64,000 bases of DNA from Hordeum vulgare subsp. vulgare (Eukaryota; Streptophyta; Magnoliopsida; Poales; Poaceae). Position 1 is the stretch's first letter. The number at the start of each line of letters is the position of its first letter. Of this stretch, positions 1 to 9,522 are shown piece by piece. The DNA is taken from the NCBI RefSeq assembly GCF_904849725.1, contig NC_058521.1, positions 430,422,676 to 430,486,675 on the forward strand. The letters run 5' to 3'. The notes below the pieces were generated by a model, which did no database searches, was not told where the DNA came from, and saw only the letters and a program-made list of their open reading frames with translations. The translations under genes were made by a program, and so were the position numbers.

Positions 1-579
1 ATGCTTGCTAATTATACTTTCAAGGGTGGAACTCCTAAGAAACTAGGTGATCCCGGTGTGCCCACTATACCTTGCTCCATTAAAGGCAACTATGTTAGAA
101 CTGCTTTATGCGATCTTGGAGCCGGTGTTAGTGTTATGCCTCTCTCTATTTATCGTAGGCTTGAACTGGATAAGTTGACACCCACTGAAGTCTCTCTGCA
201 AATGGCCAACAAATCAACTGCTTTCCCTATCGGCATTTGCGAGGATGTGCCTCTTGTGGTTGCTAACGTTACTATCTTAACGGACTTTGTTATTTTAGAT
301 ATTCCCAAGGACGATGCCATGGTGGTCATCCTCGGAAGACCCTTTTTAAACACTGCAGGGGCTGTTATAGATTGCAACAAAGGCAATGTCACTTTCCATG
401 TCAACGGTAATGAGCATACGATGCACTTTCCAAAGAAACAATATCGAGTAAATTGCATCAATGCTATCAAAAAAACTTCATTGATTCTTATTGGGAGCTT
501 TGAATGCCCTATTCCTCCAGCTAAGATGAAGTATGATTTGCTTGTTGGGGAGATACACATCCCCATTGAGGTAACGTAG
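1..579 (+). CDS. Retropepsin (aspartic protease) region of gag-pol, partial
   Basis: The 192 residues resemble the protease of Athila-type gypsy polyproteins. The active-site loop reads CDLGAGVSVMP (about residues 37-47), the D-L-G-A form usual in this lineage, and the second conserved block is VVILGRPFLNTAGAVIDC (about 108-125). The first ATG is at the window edge and is probably not the real start; the frame should continue upstream from gag. Its role would be to cut the gag-pol polyprotein in virus-like particles. It stops at 579 and no reverse transcriptase follows, unlike the homologous protease at 29529-30290, which leads into reverse transcriptase. Confidence 0.8.
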   Translation: MLANYTFKGGTPKKLGDPGVPTIPCSIKGNYVRTALCDLGAGVSVMPLSIYRRLELDKLTPTEVSLQMANKSTAFPIGICEDVPLVVANVTILTDFVILDIPKDDAMVVILGRPFLNTAGAVIDCNKGNVTFHVNGNEHTMHFPKKQYRVNCINAIKKTSLILIGSFECPIPPAKMKYDLLVGEIHIPIEVT

Positions 580-1377
580 TGACTAATCGAAAATTCTCCG
601 TCTCTTTTGCGATTCGAAAAAGTTTGTCAAGGAGACTTGATCAACCTCATTGACGGATTTCTTTCGATGACCATGAGATGGATGAATCGAGGAGTCACAA
701 ACCGCTGTCCCATGCTTTCACCTTCGGTTGCTTAGAAGAAAAATGATACATTTAGTTTAGTTTTCACTGTTTTCTGTTTTAGCGTCCCGTAGAAAAGTAC
801 ACCGAAAATAAAAGTTCTCCCAACGTCGTGAAAATCAAGTATGATTTGTTCTGGAATTTTTGAAAAATACAGAGACGAAGAGCTAGTCTGGGGGCTGCAC
901 CAGTGAGCCACAAGCCGTGGAGGCGCGGGCACCCCCTCGCCTCGCCTACCTGGCTTGTGGGTCCAACGTGCACCCCCTCCACTCATTCTAGCTCCCATCT
1001 GCTTCTCCTACCTCCACAAAAAATCGTTTCGTAGCTCAAACCCGTGTTCTTGCTCTTCTTGGTGGGATTTTCGATCTCCTTGCTCAAAGCACCATTCTCC
1101 GAACTGTTTTGGGGACATTACTCCTTGGTAAGTGACTCCTCCATTGGTCCAATTAGTTTTTGCTCTAGTGCCTTATACTTCGCGTATTTTTGCTGCCTTG
1201 GTGACCCTGTTCTTGAGCTTTGCATGCCAATTTTAGCTGGTCCCAAGTAGTTTTGATGTGTAATATGGCCTCTAGGCACTTGTGGGAGTAGTTGCTATGA
1301 GTTTTGTTGAGCCTTGTTCACTTTTCCTTGGAATCACTAAAAATTTCATTAATTTCCAGAGATAGAAAAGGGAAAAG
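580..1377 (+). promoter_or_regulatory. LTR-like leader before the second ORF
   Basis: This 0.8-kb gap has no convincing ORF. The stretch around 770-975 resembles the element's own LTR at about 5240-5440: both contain 'aataaaagttctc', a 'ttctggga/gaattt..gaaaaata' run, and a block flanked by 'cacaagcc' and 'ggcttgtgg'. An internal copy of LTR sequence ahead of the ORF at 1378 could give it its own promoter. The similarity is visible by eye; promoter activity is inference. Confidence 0.45.
1128..1359 (+). other. Possible intron in the leader of the second ORF
   Basis: A strong donor (ttg|gtaagtg) at 1128 and a strong acceptor (tttccag|ag) ending at 1359 bound 232 bases, T-rich toward the acceptor, that end 18 bases before the ATG at 1378. 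Splicing of a subgenomic leader is known for env-position genes of some plant retroelements; here it is only a sequence-based suggestion. Confidence 0.35.
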
Positions 1378-2295
1378 ATGAGGAGGTTCTTAAGAGGCTC
1401 TTCAAGCCGTGGCCCCAAGGATGATGGAATGGAGAAGAAGCCCAAGTATCCGGTCCCTCGAGTTGCAGAAGTTCGAGCATGTGAATGGCTAAGCGATGTG
1501 TTCTTACGCGCCGCAGGACTTTATGAGGACTTTTATCACTTGGTGGAGAACGTAGGCCTTACCACCTTCATTGAAGATAAGTGTCTGCAATACCTCCTCC
1601 TCACTAATATCTTCGTACAAAGCGTTAACTTTTGTCTGAGGAAGAATCCTCGTATGGTTGAGTTCAAATTATATGATATCCCCCAGCGCATATCACTTCA
1701 GGATTTTTGCATTGTTTGTAAATTACCTTATGTTGGGGATATTCATGAACCTCGTCCACGGGACTTGGAGGCTTTCATCGATACAATTGTTGTAGTAGAG
1801 GAGAGAGGAGTGCCTTGTGCTAGAGCTGCTAGCATTCATTTTCCCGTACTTCGATACTTCTCACTATTTGTGGAAAAATGTTTGATTGGCCATGGGAAAG
1901 CTGGGTCCCTTAGCTCCCCAGATCTTGCAGTCTTGCGTGAAGCCCTTTATAATGATAAAACTTATAGCTTGGGCGCTATAGTAGCTCAACGGTTGAACAT
2001 GAACCGTTCTAAAGGTGTTTTCTATGGAGGTGTCTATGCTACCCGTCTTGCCAGACACTTTAAGATACCTATTAGACTGGACGAGGAAGAAGAGATTCTT
2101 CTTCCCGAGACCTATCTAGATTATGATAGCAAGGTTCGCCATGACTTTCTTGATAGAGATATAAATAGAAGGATGATTTATAACATGGTATTTAGTCAGG
2201 GTACTCGTGAGACTATTACTTTGCCTGCTCCTTCTTTGTTCATTCTTCATGCAGGCAGGTACATTATTATGCCCTCGGACATCAACGCATATTGA
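1378..2295 (+). CDS. Second ORF of an Athila-lineage element, function unknown
   Basis: A 305-codon open frame lying between protease and 3' LTR, where env-like ORFs sit in Athila elements. The protein family is abundant in Triticeae gypsy elements and resembles the Athila ORF1-type/plant retrotransposon proteins; its function is not known. Recognisable blocks include ENVGLTTFIEDKCLQYLLLT (about 57-76), LYDIPQRISLQDFCIVCKLP (about 98-117) and ASIHFPVLRYFSLFVEKCLI (about 151-170). No signal peptide or clear membrane span is visible, so it does not look like an envelope protein. The ATG at 1378 follows a purine-rich leader and a likely splice acceptor. It ends with a TGA where the duplicated copy downstream (about 3018) reads TGG and continues, suggesting that the original frame was longer. 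It is otherwise unbroken. Confidence 0.7.
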   Translation: MRRFLRGSSSRGPKDDGMEKKPKYPVPRVAEVRACEWLSDVFLRAAGLYEDFYHLVENVGLTTFIEDKCLQYLLLTNIFVQSVNFCLRKNPRMVEFKLYDIPQRISLQDFCIVCKLPYVGDIHEPRPRDLEAFIDTIVVVEERGVPCARAASIHFPVLRYFSLFVEKCLIGHGKAGSLSSPDLAVLREALYNDKTYSLGAIVAQRLNMNRSKGVFYGGVYATRLARHFKIPIRLDEEEEILLPETYLDYDSKVRHDFLDRDINRRMIYNMVFSQGTRETITLPAPSLFILHAGRYIIMPSDINAY

Positions 2296-2469
2296 GGCTT
2301 GGCCCAACCACAGGTGCCCGTGCCCGAGCCACCAGTCGAGTACCAGACGCCAGTTTATCAGTGGGAGCCAGAGGAGCTCACACAGTAGTGGCATCCACAG
2401 TCTGCTCCGGAGTATCCTGGAGCTGGTTATTTCCCACCTTGGGAGTAGACCAAGCTAGGACAAAAGCCT

Positions 2470-2482
2470 AAGCTTGGGGGAG
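2470..2482 (+). other. Internal polypurine-like tract, copy 1
   Basis: The string aagcttgggggag is the polypurine form found directly at the LTR of the related element at 22435-32605, yet here it lies 2.6 kb from the LTR, just after the ORF. It could be a secondary plus-strand primer site or a relic; role inferred. Confidence 0.5.
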
Positions 2483-2655
2483 TACGTGTTCTCACCGACT
2501 TTACATTCATGCTTATGCTTTCACTTTGTTACCCGGTGTTTACACTTTGCCACTGCATTTCCATGCTAGTTTCTTTTCGTTTTCTTGTTTTCTTGTTTTG
2601 TGTCCTTTTGAGAAAACCCAAAAAGATTTTTCTTTCTTCTTTTGCTTGTTGGGAG

Positions 2656-3146
2656 TTTTGCGCGAAGGCCTTTATAACGATAAGACTTATAGCTTGGGTG
2701 CTATAGTAGCTCAACGGTTGAACCTAAACCGTTCTAAAGGAGTCGTCTATGGAGGTATCTATGCTACCCGTCTTGCCAGACACTTTGAGATACCCATTAG
2801 ACTGGGAGAGGAAGGAGAGATTCTTCTCCCTGAGAGATATCTGGATTATGACAGCATGGTTCGCCATGATTTTCTGGATAGAGATGCTAGTAGACGGATG
2901 ATTTATAACCTGGTGTTTAGTCAGGGTACTCGAGAGACTATTACTTTGCCTACTCCTTCTTTGTTTGATCTTCATGCAGGCAGGTACACTATTATGCCCG
3001 CAGACATCTACGCATATTGGGGCTTGTCCCAACCACAGGCGCTCGTGCCGGAGCCGCTAGTCGAGTACCAGACGCCAGTTTATCAGTGGGAGCCACAGGA
3101 GCTCACACAGCAGTGGCATCCTCAGTCCACTCGGGAGTACCCCTGA
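2656..3146 (+). pseudogene. Duplicated 3' half of the second ORF
   Basis: Residues matching the C-terminal half of the ORF at 1378 (from LREGLYNDKTYSLGAIVAQ onward) are repeated and end at 3146. An upstream ATG at 2526 gives a 206-codon frame, but its first 45 or so residues come from the translated spacer of copy 1 and are unlikely to be genuine. This copy reads through the position where copy 1 stops at 2295, adding a proline/glutamine-rich tail. It lacks the N-terminal half of the domain, so it is probably non-functional. Confidence 0.7.
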
Positions 3147-3194
3147 GCTGGTTATTTCCCTCCTTGGGAGTAGACCAACTTAGGCCAAAAGCCT

Positions 3195-3207
3195 AAGCTT
3201 GGGGGAG
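3195..3207 (+). other. Internal polypurine-like tract, copy 2
   Basis: Identical to the tract at 2470 and carried along in the tandem duplication. The LTR-adjacent tract of this element is more degraded (aagctccagggag), which makes these internal copies the better matches to the family form. Confidence 0.5.
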
Positions 3208-5099
3208 TACGTGTTTCTCACCGACTTTACATTCTTGCTTATGCTTTCACTTTGTTCGTCGGTGTTCACACTTTGCTACTGTATCATCCATGCTAGTTTA
3301 TTTTCTTTTTCTCGTTTTCTTTTCGTGTGTCTGTCTAGTTTGAGAAAACCAAAAGATTTTCTTGTTCTTCTTTTGCTTGTTGGGAGCTTTCCCATGTAGA
3401 TAGTTTTCTTTTTCTTTGGGTCAAGGTAGAAGACTATTGTTACAATGTTTAGTTGCTCTCGCATGCATACCTGTTAAGCTGTCAAAGAGCCATATTACTT
3501 TGTCTTCTCCTTTGTGTTTGCCAGCAGATTCCAGCTTTAGTCCAATGCACGAGCACTCTTATTATTGTTCACATCATTCGGTCATGCAAGTGAAAGGAAA
3601 TAATGACGATATATGATGATGTGACTGAGCCTAGAAAAGCTGGTATGAACTCGATCTATTTTGTTCTTGTAAATATTACTAGCTCAATGTTCCAAGTTCA
3701 GCTTTGTTGTGAGAGAAACATGTTTGCAATGACATCTTAGAGATCATAGTTTCTGATGCCATGCTTAAATTAGCTAGGAGCTTATAATGGTGTAGTTTCT
3801 GATGCCATGTTTGCCCACATGAATTTTGAGATTACTATGCTGTAGTATGATAGGATGGTATCCTCCTTTGAATGATTCAAGTGGCTTGACTTGGCGCATG
3901 TTCACGCATGTAGTTGAAACAAAATCAACATAGCCTCTATGATATTCATGATCATGGTGATTTCTGTCCTACTCATGCTTGCACTCAATGTTAGTTAATC
4001 TCAATGCATTTTGATGACTGTTGTTGCTCTCTAGTTGGTCGCTTCCCAGTCTTTTGCTAGCCTTCACTTGTACTAAGCGGGAATACTGCTTGTGCATCCA
4101 CTTCCATAAACCCAAAGTTGTTCCATATGAGTCCACCATACCTACCTATATGTGGTATCTACCTGCCGTTCCAAGTAAATTTGCATGTGCCACTCTCTAA
4201 ACCTTCAAGAAATAATCTGTTTTGCATGCCCGAACCGCTCATGTGGTGACAGGGGGCTATCAATATCTTCCATGCTAGGCGTGTCATCCTCGATATGTGT
4301 TTATTCACTATCATTCATGAGAAAGGGGCCGGCAATTGGAATTCCTAGTTCCATGCTCAAATCGAAAAGATAATTGCAAACAAAACTCCCCCTGGATTGA
4401 TGTTGGTATGGACGGCACCCGATTATTCGGCTAGACGTGGAGTGTGATTGATCGGTGGTGGGGGAGTCAAAACTTTACTTTTCTGTTTGGGAACCGCCTA
4501 TAGCATGTGTAGCGTGGAAGATGGTGAGAACTCTTAGTCATTTCGTTGACAATGAAAGCATGCCACCCAAAATTATTATCTCTGTTTTCAAAGCTCGAGC
4601 TCGGGCACCTCTGCAAATCAATGCTTCCCTCTGCGAAGGGTCTGTCTATTTATGTTCCTCTTGAGTCATCCTCCTCTTAAAAAAGCACCAATTAGAGAGC
4701 ACCTCTATCATTTTTATGCTTTGCTTTTAACTATGTTGAGTATGACTGTGACACGATCTTCTTTGCCATGAATTACAATGTTTAGTCAGCCCTTGGTCTT
4801 CGAAGGTGCTCTGCATTTATGTTTTGCGGTCCCAGAAAGAGCTAGCGAGATACCATCTATTTGTACTGCTTCATGATTGTTTTGTTTGAAGTGTTGACGT
4901 TTGAGATTTATTATTATTTGCTCGCTAGTTGATTATGCCATTGATATGAGTTTACCGTGAGACCTAGATGTCATTTGCTTATGTGGTTTGCTTGTGATCT
5001 TGCTGAAATTCTGGTTATGAGTTAGACATAGTTGCAACAACAAGATCAAACAGAGTTCGTCAAAGTTTTTCTTTTGTGTCTTTCAGTTTGTCAACTGAA

Positions 5100-5117
5100 T
5101 TGCTTGAGGACAAGCAA
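5100..5117 (+). other. Hairpin just upstream of the polypurine tract
   Basis: ttgcttg-agga-caagcaa is a perfect 7-bp stem with a 4-base loop. The corresponding place in the other Athila-lineage element (23976-23993, - strand) reads tcgcttg-agta-caagcga, also a perfect stem, with a U-A pair replaced by C-G. Confidence 0.65.
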
Positions 5118-5124
5118 GGCTTTA

Positions 5125-5137
5125 AGCTCCAGGGAGT
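5125..5137 (+). other. Polypurine tract of the 3' LTR
   Basis: aagctccagggag directly before the LTR start at 5138, a weakened form of the family tract aagcttgggggag. It would prime plus-strand DNA synthesis. Confidence 0.6.
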
Positions 5138-6589
5138 TGATACATCTCCGTCGTATCTACTTTTCCGAACTCTTTTGCCCTTGTTTTGGACTCTAATTTG
5201 CATGATTTGAATGGAACTAACCCTAACTAACGTTGTTTTCAGCAGAATTGCCATGGTGTTGTTTTTGTGCAGAAATAAAAGTTCTCGGAATGACCTGACA
5301 ATTTACGGAGAATTTTTCTGGGATTTATGAAAAATACTGGCGTAAGAATCAGCGGAGGAAGTGGAGCTGTGAGCCCACAAGCCAACCAGTTGCGGGCCCC
5401 CCTCGCCGCGCCTGGCAGGCTTGTGGAGCCCACGACGCTCCACCGCCTCCAAATCCAGCTCTATTTAGTCCGTCTCGCCCGGAAAAAAATCAAGGAGAAG
5501 AGTTCATCGCATTTTACAATACGGAGGCGCCGCCACCTCCTGTTCTTCATTTGGGGGGCAGATCTGGAGTCCATTCTGGGCTCCGGAGAGGTGAAATCGT
5601 CGTCATCGTCATCATCAACCTTCCTTCATCACGAATTCCATGATGCTCTTCATCGTTCGTGAGTAATCTCTTCGTAGGCTTGCTGGACGGTGATGAGTTG
5701 GATGAGATCTATCATGTAATCGAGTTAGTTTTGACGGGGATTGATCCCTAGTATCCACTATGTTCTGAGATTGATGTTGCTACTACTTTTCCATGCTGAA
5801 TGCTTTTCACTAGGGCCCGAGTACCATGATTTCAGATCTGAACCTATTATGTTGTCGCCAATATATGTGTGTTTTAGATCCTATCTTGCAAGTTGTAGTC
5901 ACCTACTATGTGTTATGACCCGACAACCCTGGAGTGACAATAGCCGGAACCACTCCCGGAGATGACCATAGTATGAGGAGTTCATGTATTCACCAAGTGT
6001 TAATGCATTGGCCCGGTTCTTTATTAAAAGGAGAACCTTAATATCACATAGTTTCCATTAGGACCCCGCTGCCACGGGAGGGATGGACAATAGATGTCAT
6101 GCAAGTTCTTTTCCCTAAGCACGTATGACTACATATGGAATACATGCCTACATTAGATTGACGAACTGGATCTAGTTCCTTATCTCTCCGTGTTATAACT
6201 GTTGCATGATGAATCACATTCGGCATAATCATCCATCACCGATCCAATGCCTACGACTCTTTTACTACTGGTCCTTGCTACGTTACTTTGCTGCTACTAC
6301 TTTCACTGCTTCTACTGCTTCTACTGTTACTCTGTTTCTACCTCTGTTACTTTGCTCCTACTGCTGTTACTCTGCTGCTATTGGTTACTGTTGCTACTGC
6401 TGCTATGATACTACCTTGCTACTGATACTTTGCTGCAGATACTAAATCTTTCAGGTGTGGTTGAATTGACAACTCAACTGCTAATACTTGAGAATATTCT
6501 TTGGCTTCCCCTTGAGTCGAATCAGTAAATTTTGGTTGAATACTCTACCCTCGAAAACTGTTGTGATCCCCTATACTTGTGGGTTATCA
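5138..6589 (+). repeat. 3' LTR of the Athila-lineage element
   Basis: Starts tgatacatctcc after the polypurine tract and ends acttgtgggttatca, giving TG...CA ends and a length of 1452 bases. A TATA-like ctctatttagt lies near 5458. A low-complexity tract rich in ctactg/ctgtta repeats occupies about 6260-6440. ORFs predicted inside it are not genuine. The LTR supplies promoter and polyadenylation signals. Confidence 0.85.
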
Positions 6590-6881
6590 CATGACCATAT
6601 GCTACATTTATAGTTTGGGTCTTGTCCATCACATCATTCTCCTATTGATGCCATCCCATTATAAAACGACAACTCATGTCTATGGTCAGGAAACCTTGAC
6701 CATCTTTGACCAATGAGCTAGTCCTTAAAGGCTCACTAGGGATAGTGTGTTGTCTATGTATCCGTACATGTATTTCAGTTTCCAATCAATACAATTATAA
6801 CATGGATAATAAACCATTATCATGAACAAGGAAACATAATAATAAGTAATTTATTATTGCCTCTAGGGCATATTTCCAACA
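6590..6881 (-). mobile_element. BARE/Angela-type copia LTR fragment
   Basis: Read on the - strand it starts with the well-known Angela/BARE LTR end (ttggaaatatgccctagagg) at 6881 and runs about 290 bases until cut at 6590 by the Athila-lineage LTR. The remainder should lie left of the window, beyond that element's 5' LTR. The related fragment at 35166-36088 and the complete LTRs at 37314 and 44418 share the same start. Confidence 0.8.
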
Positions 6882-6884
6882 ATA

Positions 6885-8010
6885 ATTCCATATCTTGGCA
6901 CTAAACTCATGTTGGTCTATGTTGCCTTTAGAAATATTTCAAGACGAGAAGGGGCAACAAATGTTGATTTGCCCACGTAAGGTGACGTGTTTCATATCGA
7001 AAGCACAAAACTTATCATGAGAAGCTCCGTTTTGTAAGGGGCCTCTGCCAAAACTTGTCCCAAATTGTACAATTGTTTTACCTTGCACATATGATTCAAG
7101 TCATCACACCATGCCAAGTTTCATGAATTTCTAATGAGTTTTTGATTTACATGAATTTAAAACCCAAATTTCTCAATGTTTGTGGCCGAGCCAAGACCCC
7201 GAGTTGTTTGGAATTCATTCACATACCTTGCATGGGGCCCAAAGAATGCAACCATGGACACTTATATGTTTTTTCAACCTATTTTGATGCACCAGACCTT
7301 GGGACCGTAGTTCAAATTTGAATTACACACATTAAATGCCAAGAAAACTCAATTAACTTATAAAAATTGCAAAAATAACCCTAAATAATTCAAATTAGAA
7401 TTACACACATTAAATGCCGAGAAAAATCAACTAACTTATAAAAAATGCAAAAATAACCCTAAATAATTCCATATTTTAGCAAGACACTCCTACTAGTGTA
7501 TGTTGCCTCTATAAAAAAGTTCAAGGAGATAATATGAGCGATGTCGTTTCGCACACGTATGGTGACGTGTTCCCTATCTTAACCACCAAGCTTACCGTAA
7601 GAAGCTCCAGTTTGTAAGGTACCTGTGCCTAAACTTGTCCCAAATTGGACAATTCGTTTACCATGGCACATATGTGCCATGTCATGGCAACAAGCCCTTT
7701 TTTATATAAATTTTGAAACATTTTGGATTTACAGTAATTTAAAAACCAATTTTCTCAATCTATGTGGCCGAGCTAAGATGCCGAAATGTTTGAAATTCAT
7801 TCTTGTTTCTTGCATGTGACCTCAAGATGAAGCCATGGACACTTATATGATTTTTAAATCCATTTTGATGCATGGGACCTTAGGACGGTAGTATAAATTT
7901 GAATTATACAAATTAAATGTCTAAAAAACTCAATTAATGTATTAAAATGCCAAACGAACCCTGAATGATTCCATACTTTAGGATGACACTACTACTGGTT
8001 CTTGTTCACT
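6885..8010. repeat. Tandem array, unit about 502 bp, at least two copies
   Basis: 'attccata..tta/tgg' recurs at 6885, 7466 and 7968. The 7466-7968 spacing is 502; the first spacing is 581 because a 78-bp piece (about 7321-7398) is itself duplicated at 7399-7476. Shared phrases such as aaacttgtcccaaattg (7051 and 7631) confirm the copies. It is AT-rich with no coding capacity. It recalls tandem repeats near Triticeae heterochromatin, but I cannot name it. Confidence 0.75.
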
Positions 8011-8646
8011 CCAGATAAATCTTCTAACAATCCACACGCCGTACTTTGCCAAAGTAACCTCATTTTTTGTTTTTAAAACAATGTGAAAATCAAGTCTATC
8101 ACAAATAGTTTATGATCATGAATCATGTGTGATGCAGTACAAAATATCTTGGGCCAATCCTCATCCAAGCATGGCTTAGGACAGAAGCTTTGTTGGTTAA
8201 GTCTACCACCGGCTAGTTTACCGAACTGACTCTTGAACACAATTTTAGTGTTCAGGCATCGCCGGTGAAAGATGGGGATGTGGATTCCCATCGTGAGGGA
8301 AACTTTGGAAACCCACTCCGGCACGAGTGCGGCCGCATCATCCATGAGCATGCTCTCAACATGCTTGAACGTGAGCTCTACCTTTGACAAGGCGACTGCT
8401 GCAACCCAAAGGGCAGGTACTACAGCCGAGAGGGCAACAACAACAACCGCGACAGGGATAGAAAATGGCAAGAACGACACATCGCCTGTTAGTTTCTCGA
8501 TGGTTGTCGTACCCTGATGGCGGACACCCATGCTCATATCGAGGCCGCCCACGGCCATCTCATGTCGGTCACTTTACAAATCACAATTTCCTTCCCCCAC
8601 ACCAGTCGACACCCACGTCTAATGAGTTGGTAATCACTGAGTGTCT
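8011..8646. other. Unassigned spacer
   Basis: No recognised repeat or gene. ORFs on both strands (for example 8073-8558 on -) overlap each other and have no recognisable domain. Confidence 0.3.
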
Positions 8647-8883
8647 GGAGTAGGCATCCTTTTGTCGATGGCCTCCCTAGACAAGACGGTGGTCCTCCAT
8701 GCCTGAACCAAGGATGCCCATGTCAGGCTCATGGTGGCCTTATCTAAAGATATGGCAGACGAGGACTGCAAGATGCTCGTGGAGTATGTGGCAATGGATT
8801 CCATCGATCTCCTTACCCCGAAGGTCGTCAAGCGGGAGATGGTCATCGAGGAGGCGGCGGAGATCGGTGAGTGCGGGGCGTAA
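8647..8883 (+). pseudogene. Unrecognised gene fragment with one in-frame stop
   Basis: One frame reads 78 codons up to a TAA at 8881-8883, with a single TGA at 8704-8706. After the stop it is rich in charged residues and acidic near the end (for example MADEDCKMLVEYVAMDSIDL and VVKREMVIEEAAEIGE), which looks like old coding DNA rather than a random frame. I do not recognise the family. It lies about 0.7 kb before the gene-like region at 9523 and may belong to the same decayed unit. Confidence 0.3.
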
Positions 8884-9522
8884 CATTAGTCTCTATTTAG
8901 AGCGCTGGTCCTTGTTAGAGTAATGTTTAGGTCAACTAACAAACATTTAATTGTTTGATTAAGTAAGTGTGGACAGTTTTGTAGGCTCTATCATGTAGTA
9001 CTCAAATTTGCAAGTGTTGTTACAGTATGCAATGATGTGGCTGACCAATGTAACGAGGGAAATTCATACCAAAATGCAAGTACCTTGTGCAATGTAGTAT
9101 TCGATATCTTATGCCAGAAGCTTGGAGACAAAAATTTCCACGTTCAGTCTCATCACGCACGGGATAAACTATACAATTAGTTTGTGATTTTAAATATCGC
9201 ACATAGTTCATATAAACGAACCGTGTTCAATGTGACTGTGCACGCCAGTTTTTCGCCACACGAAAGAAATTTTGGGCTACCGTGCAAATATCTACGTCCC
9301 CCACCACTCGTACCAACCAAAAGACACAGTTCTCCTTGCTCCCCCTTCCTTTCCTTAGTTCAAACCTTCACTACTTGCTTGCAGCGCCACCTCCTCGTCG
9401 TCAACACTCCTTCCTACTAGCTGCTCGACCTCCTCCATCTAGTCATGTAATCCAGAACTTCCCCATACCCCCTCCCCCTCCACCCCTCCTCCTCCATCCC
9501 ACATGCCCTGACCATCGGCGCG
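8884..9522. other. Unassigned AT-rich spacer
   Basis: Nothing recognisable as a gene. From about 9290 the + strand becomes C/T-rich (many ccccctcc runs to about 9500), as in plant 5' leader sequences, just before the gene-like region at 9523. Confidence 0.3.

Larger units (their letters stand above)
1932..3383 (+). repeat. Direct tandem duplication, unit about 725 bp
   Basis: Copy 1 runs from about 1932 to 2657 and copy 2 from about 2658 to 3383. Anchors: 'ttgcgtgaag' at 1932 against 'ttgcgcgaag' at 2658 (offset 726), and 'gcctaagcttggggg' at 2466 against 3191 (offset 725). Each unit holds the 3' half of the second ORF, its downstream spacer and a polypurine-like tract. The copies differ at many sites, so the duplication is not recent. 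Confidence 0.85.
3384..5137 (+). other. Long noncoding 3' tail with conserved blocks
   Basis: No ORF here looks genuine. Two blocks recur, on the opposite strand and in the same order, in the related element at 22435-32605: 4088-4150 (including an identical 21-mer at 4130-4150 that matches 24803-24823) and a 17-mer at 4622-4638 matching 24551-24567. The tail ends in a short hairpin (5100-5117) and the polypurine tract (5125-5137). Conservation in the tail of two different families suggests a role for the RNA or DNA itself, such as packaging or plus-strand priming, but this is inference. Confidence 0.6.
1..6589 (+). mobile_element. Athila-lineage Ty3/gypsy LTR element (Sabrina-like), 3' part
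   Basis: The window opens inside this element; its 5' LTR and gag lie upstream. In order: retropepsin (1-579), an LTR-like leader with a possible intron (770-1359), a 305-codon ORF (1378-2295), a tandem duplication of that ORF's 3' half, about 1.7 kb of noncoding tail, a polypurine tract and the 3' LTR (5138-6589). No reverse transcriptase, RNase H or integrase is found between protease and LTR, so this looks like a non-autonomous member that would need enzymes from a relative. The right flank is a BARE/Angela LTR fragment, which is presumably the insertion target; the 5-bp target duplication cannot be tested because the left end is missing. The Sabrina name is from recognition and should be checked in TREP. 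Confidence 0.8.

Noticed and set aside
6255..6440. ctactg/ctgtta low-complexity tract considered as a CRISPR-like or microsatellite locus
   Set aside because: Irregular short repeats without spacers, lying in an LTR; a family feature, not a CRISPR array.
8073..8558. 161-codon - strand ORF
   Set aside because: No recognisable domain; overlaps equally long + strand frames; no promoter or homologous context seen.
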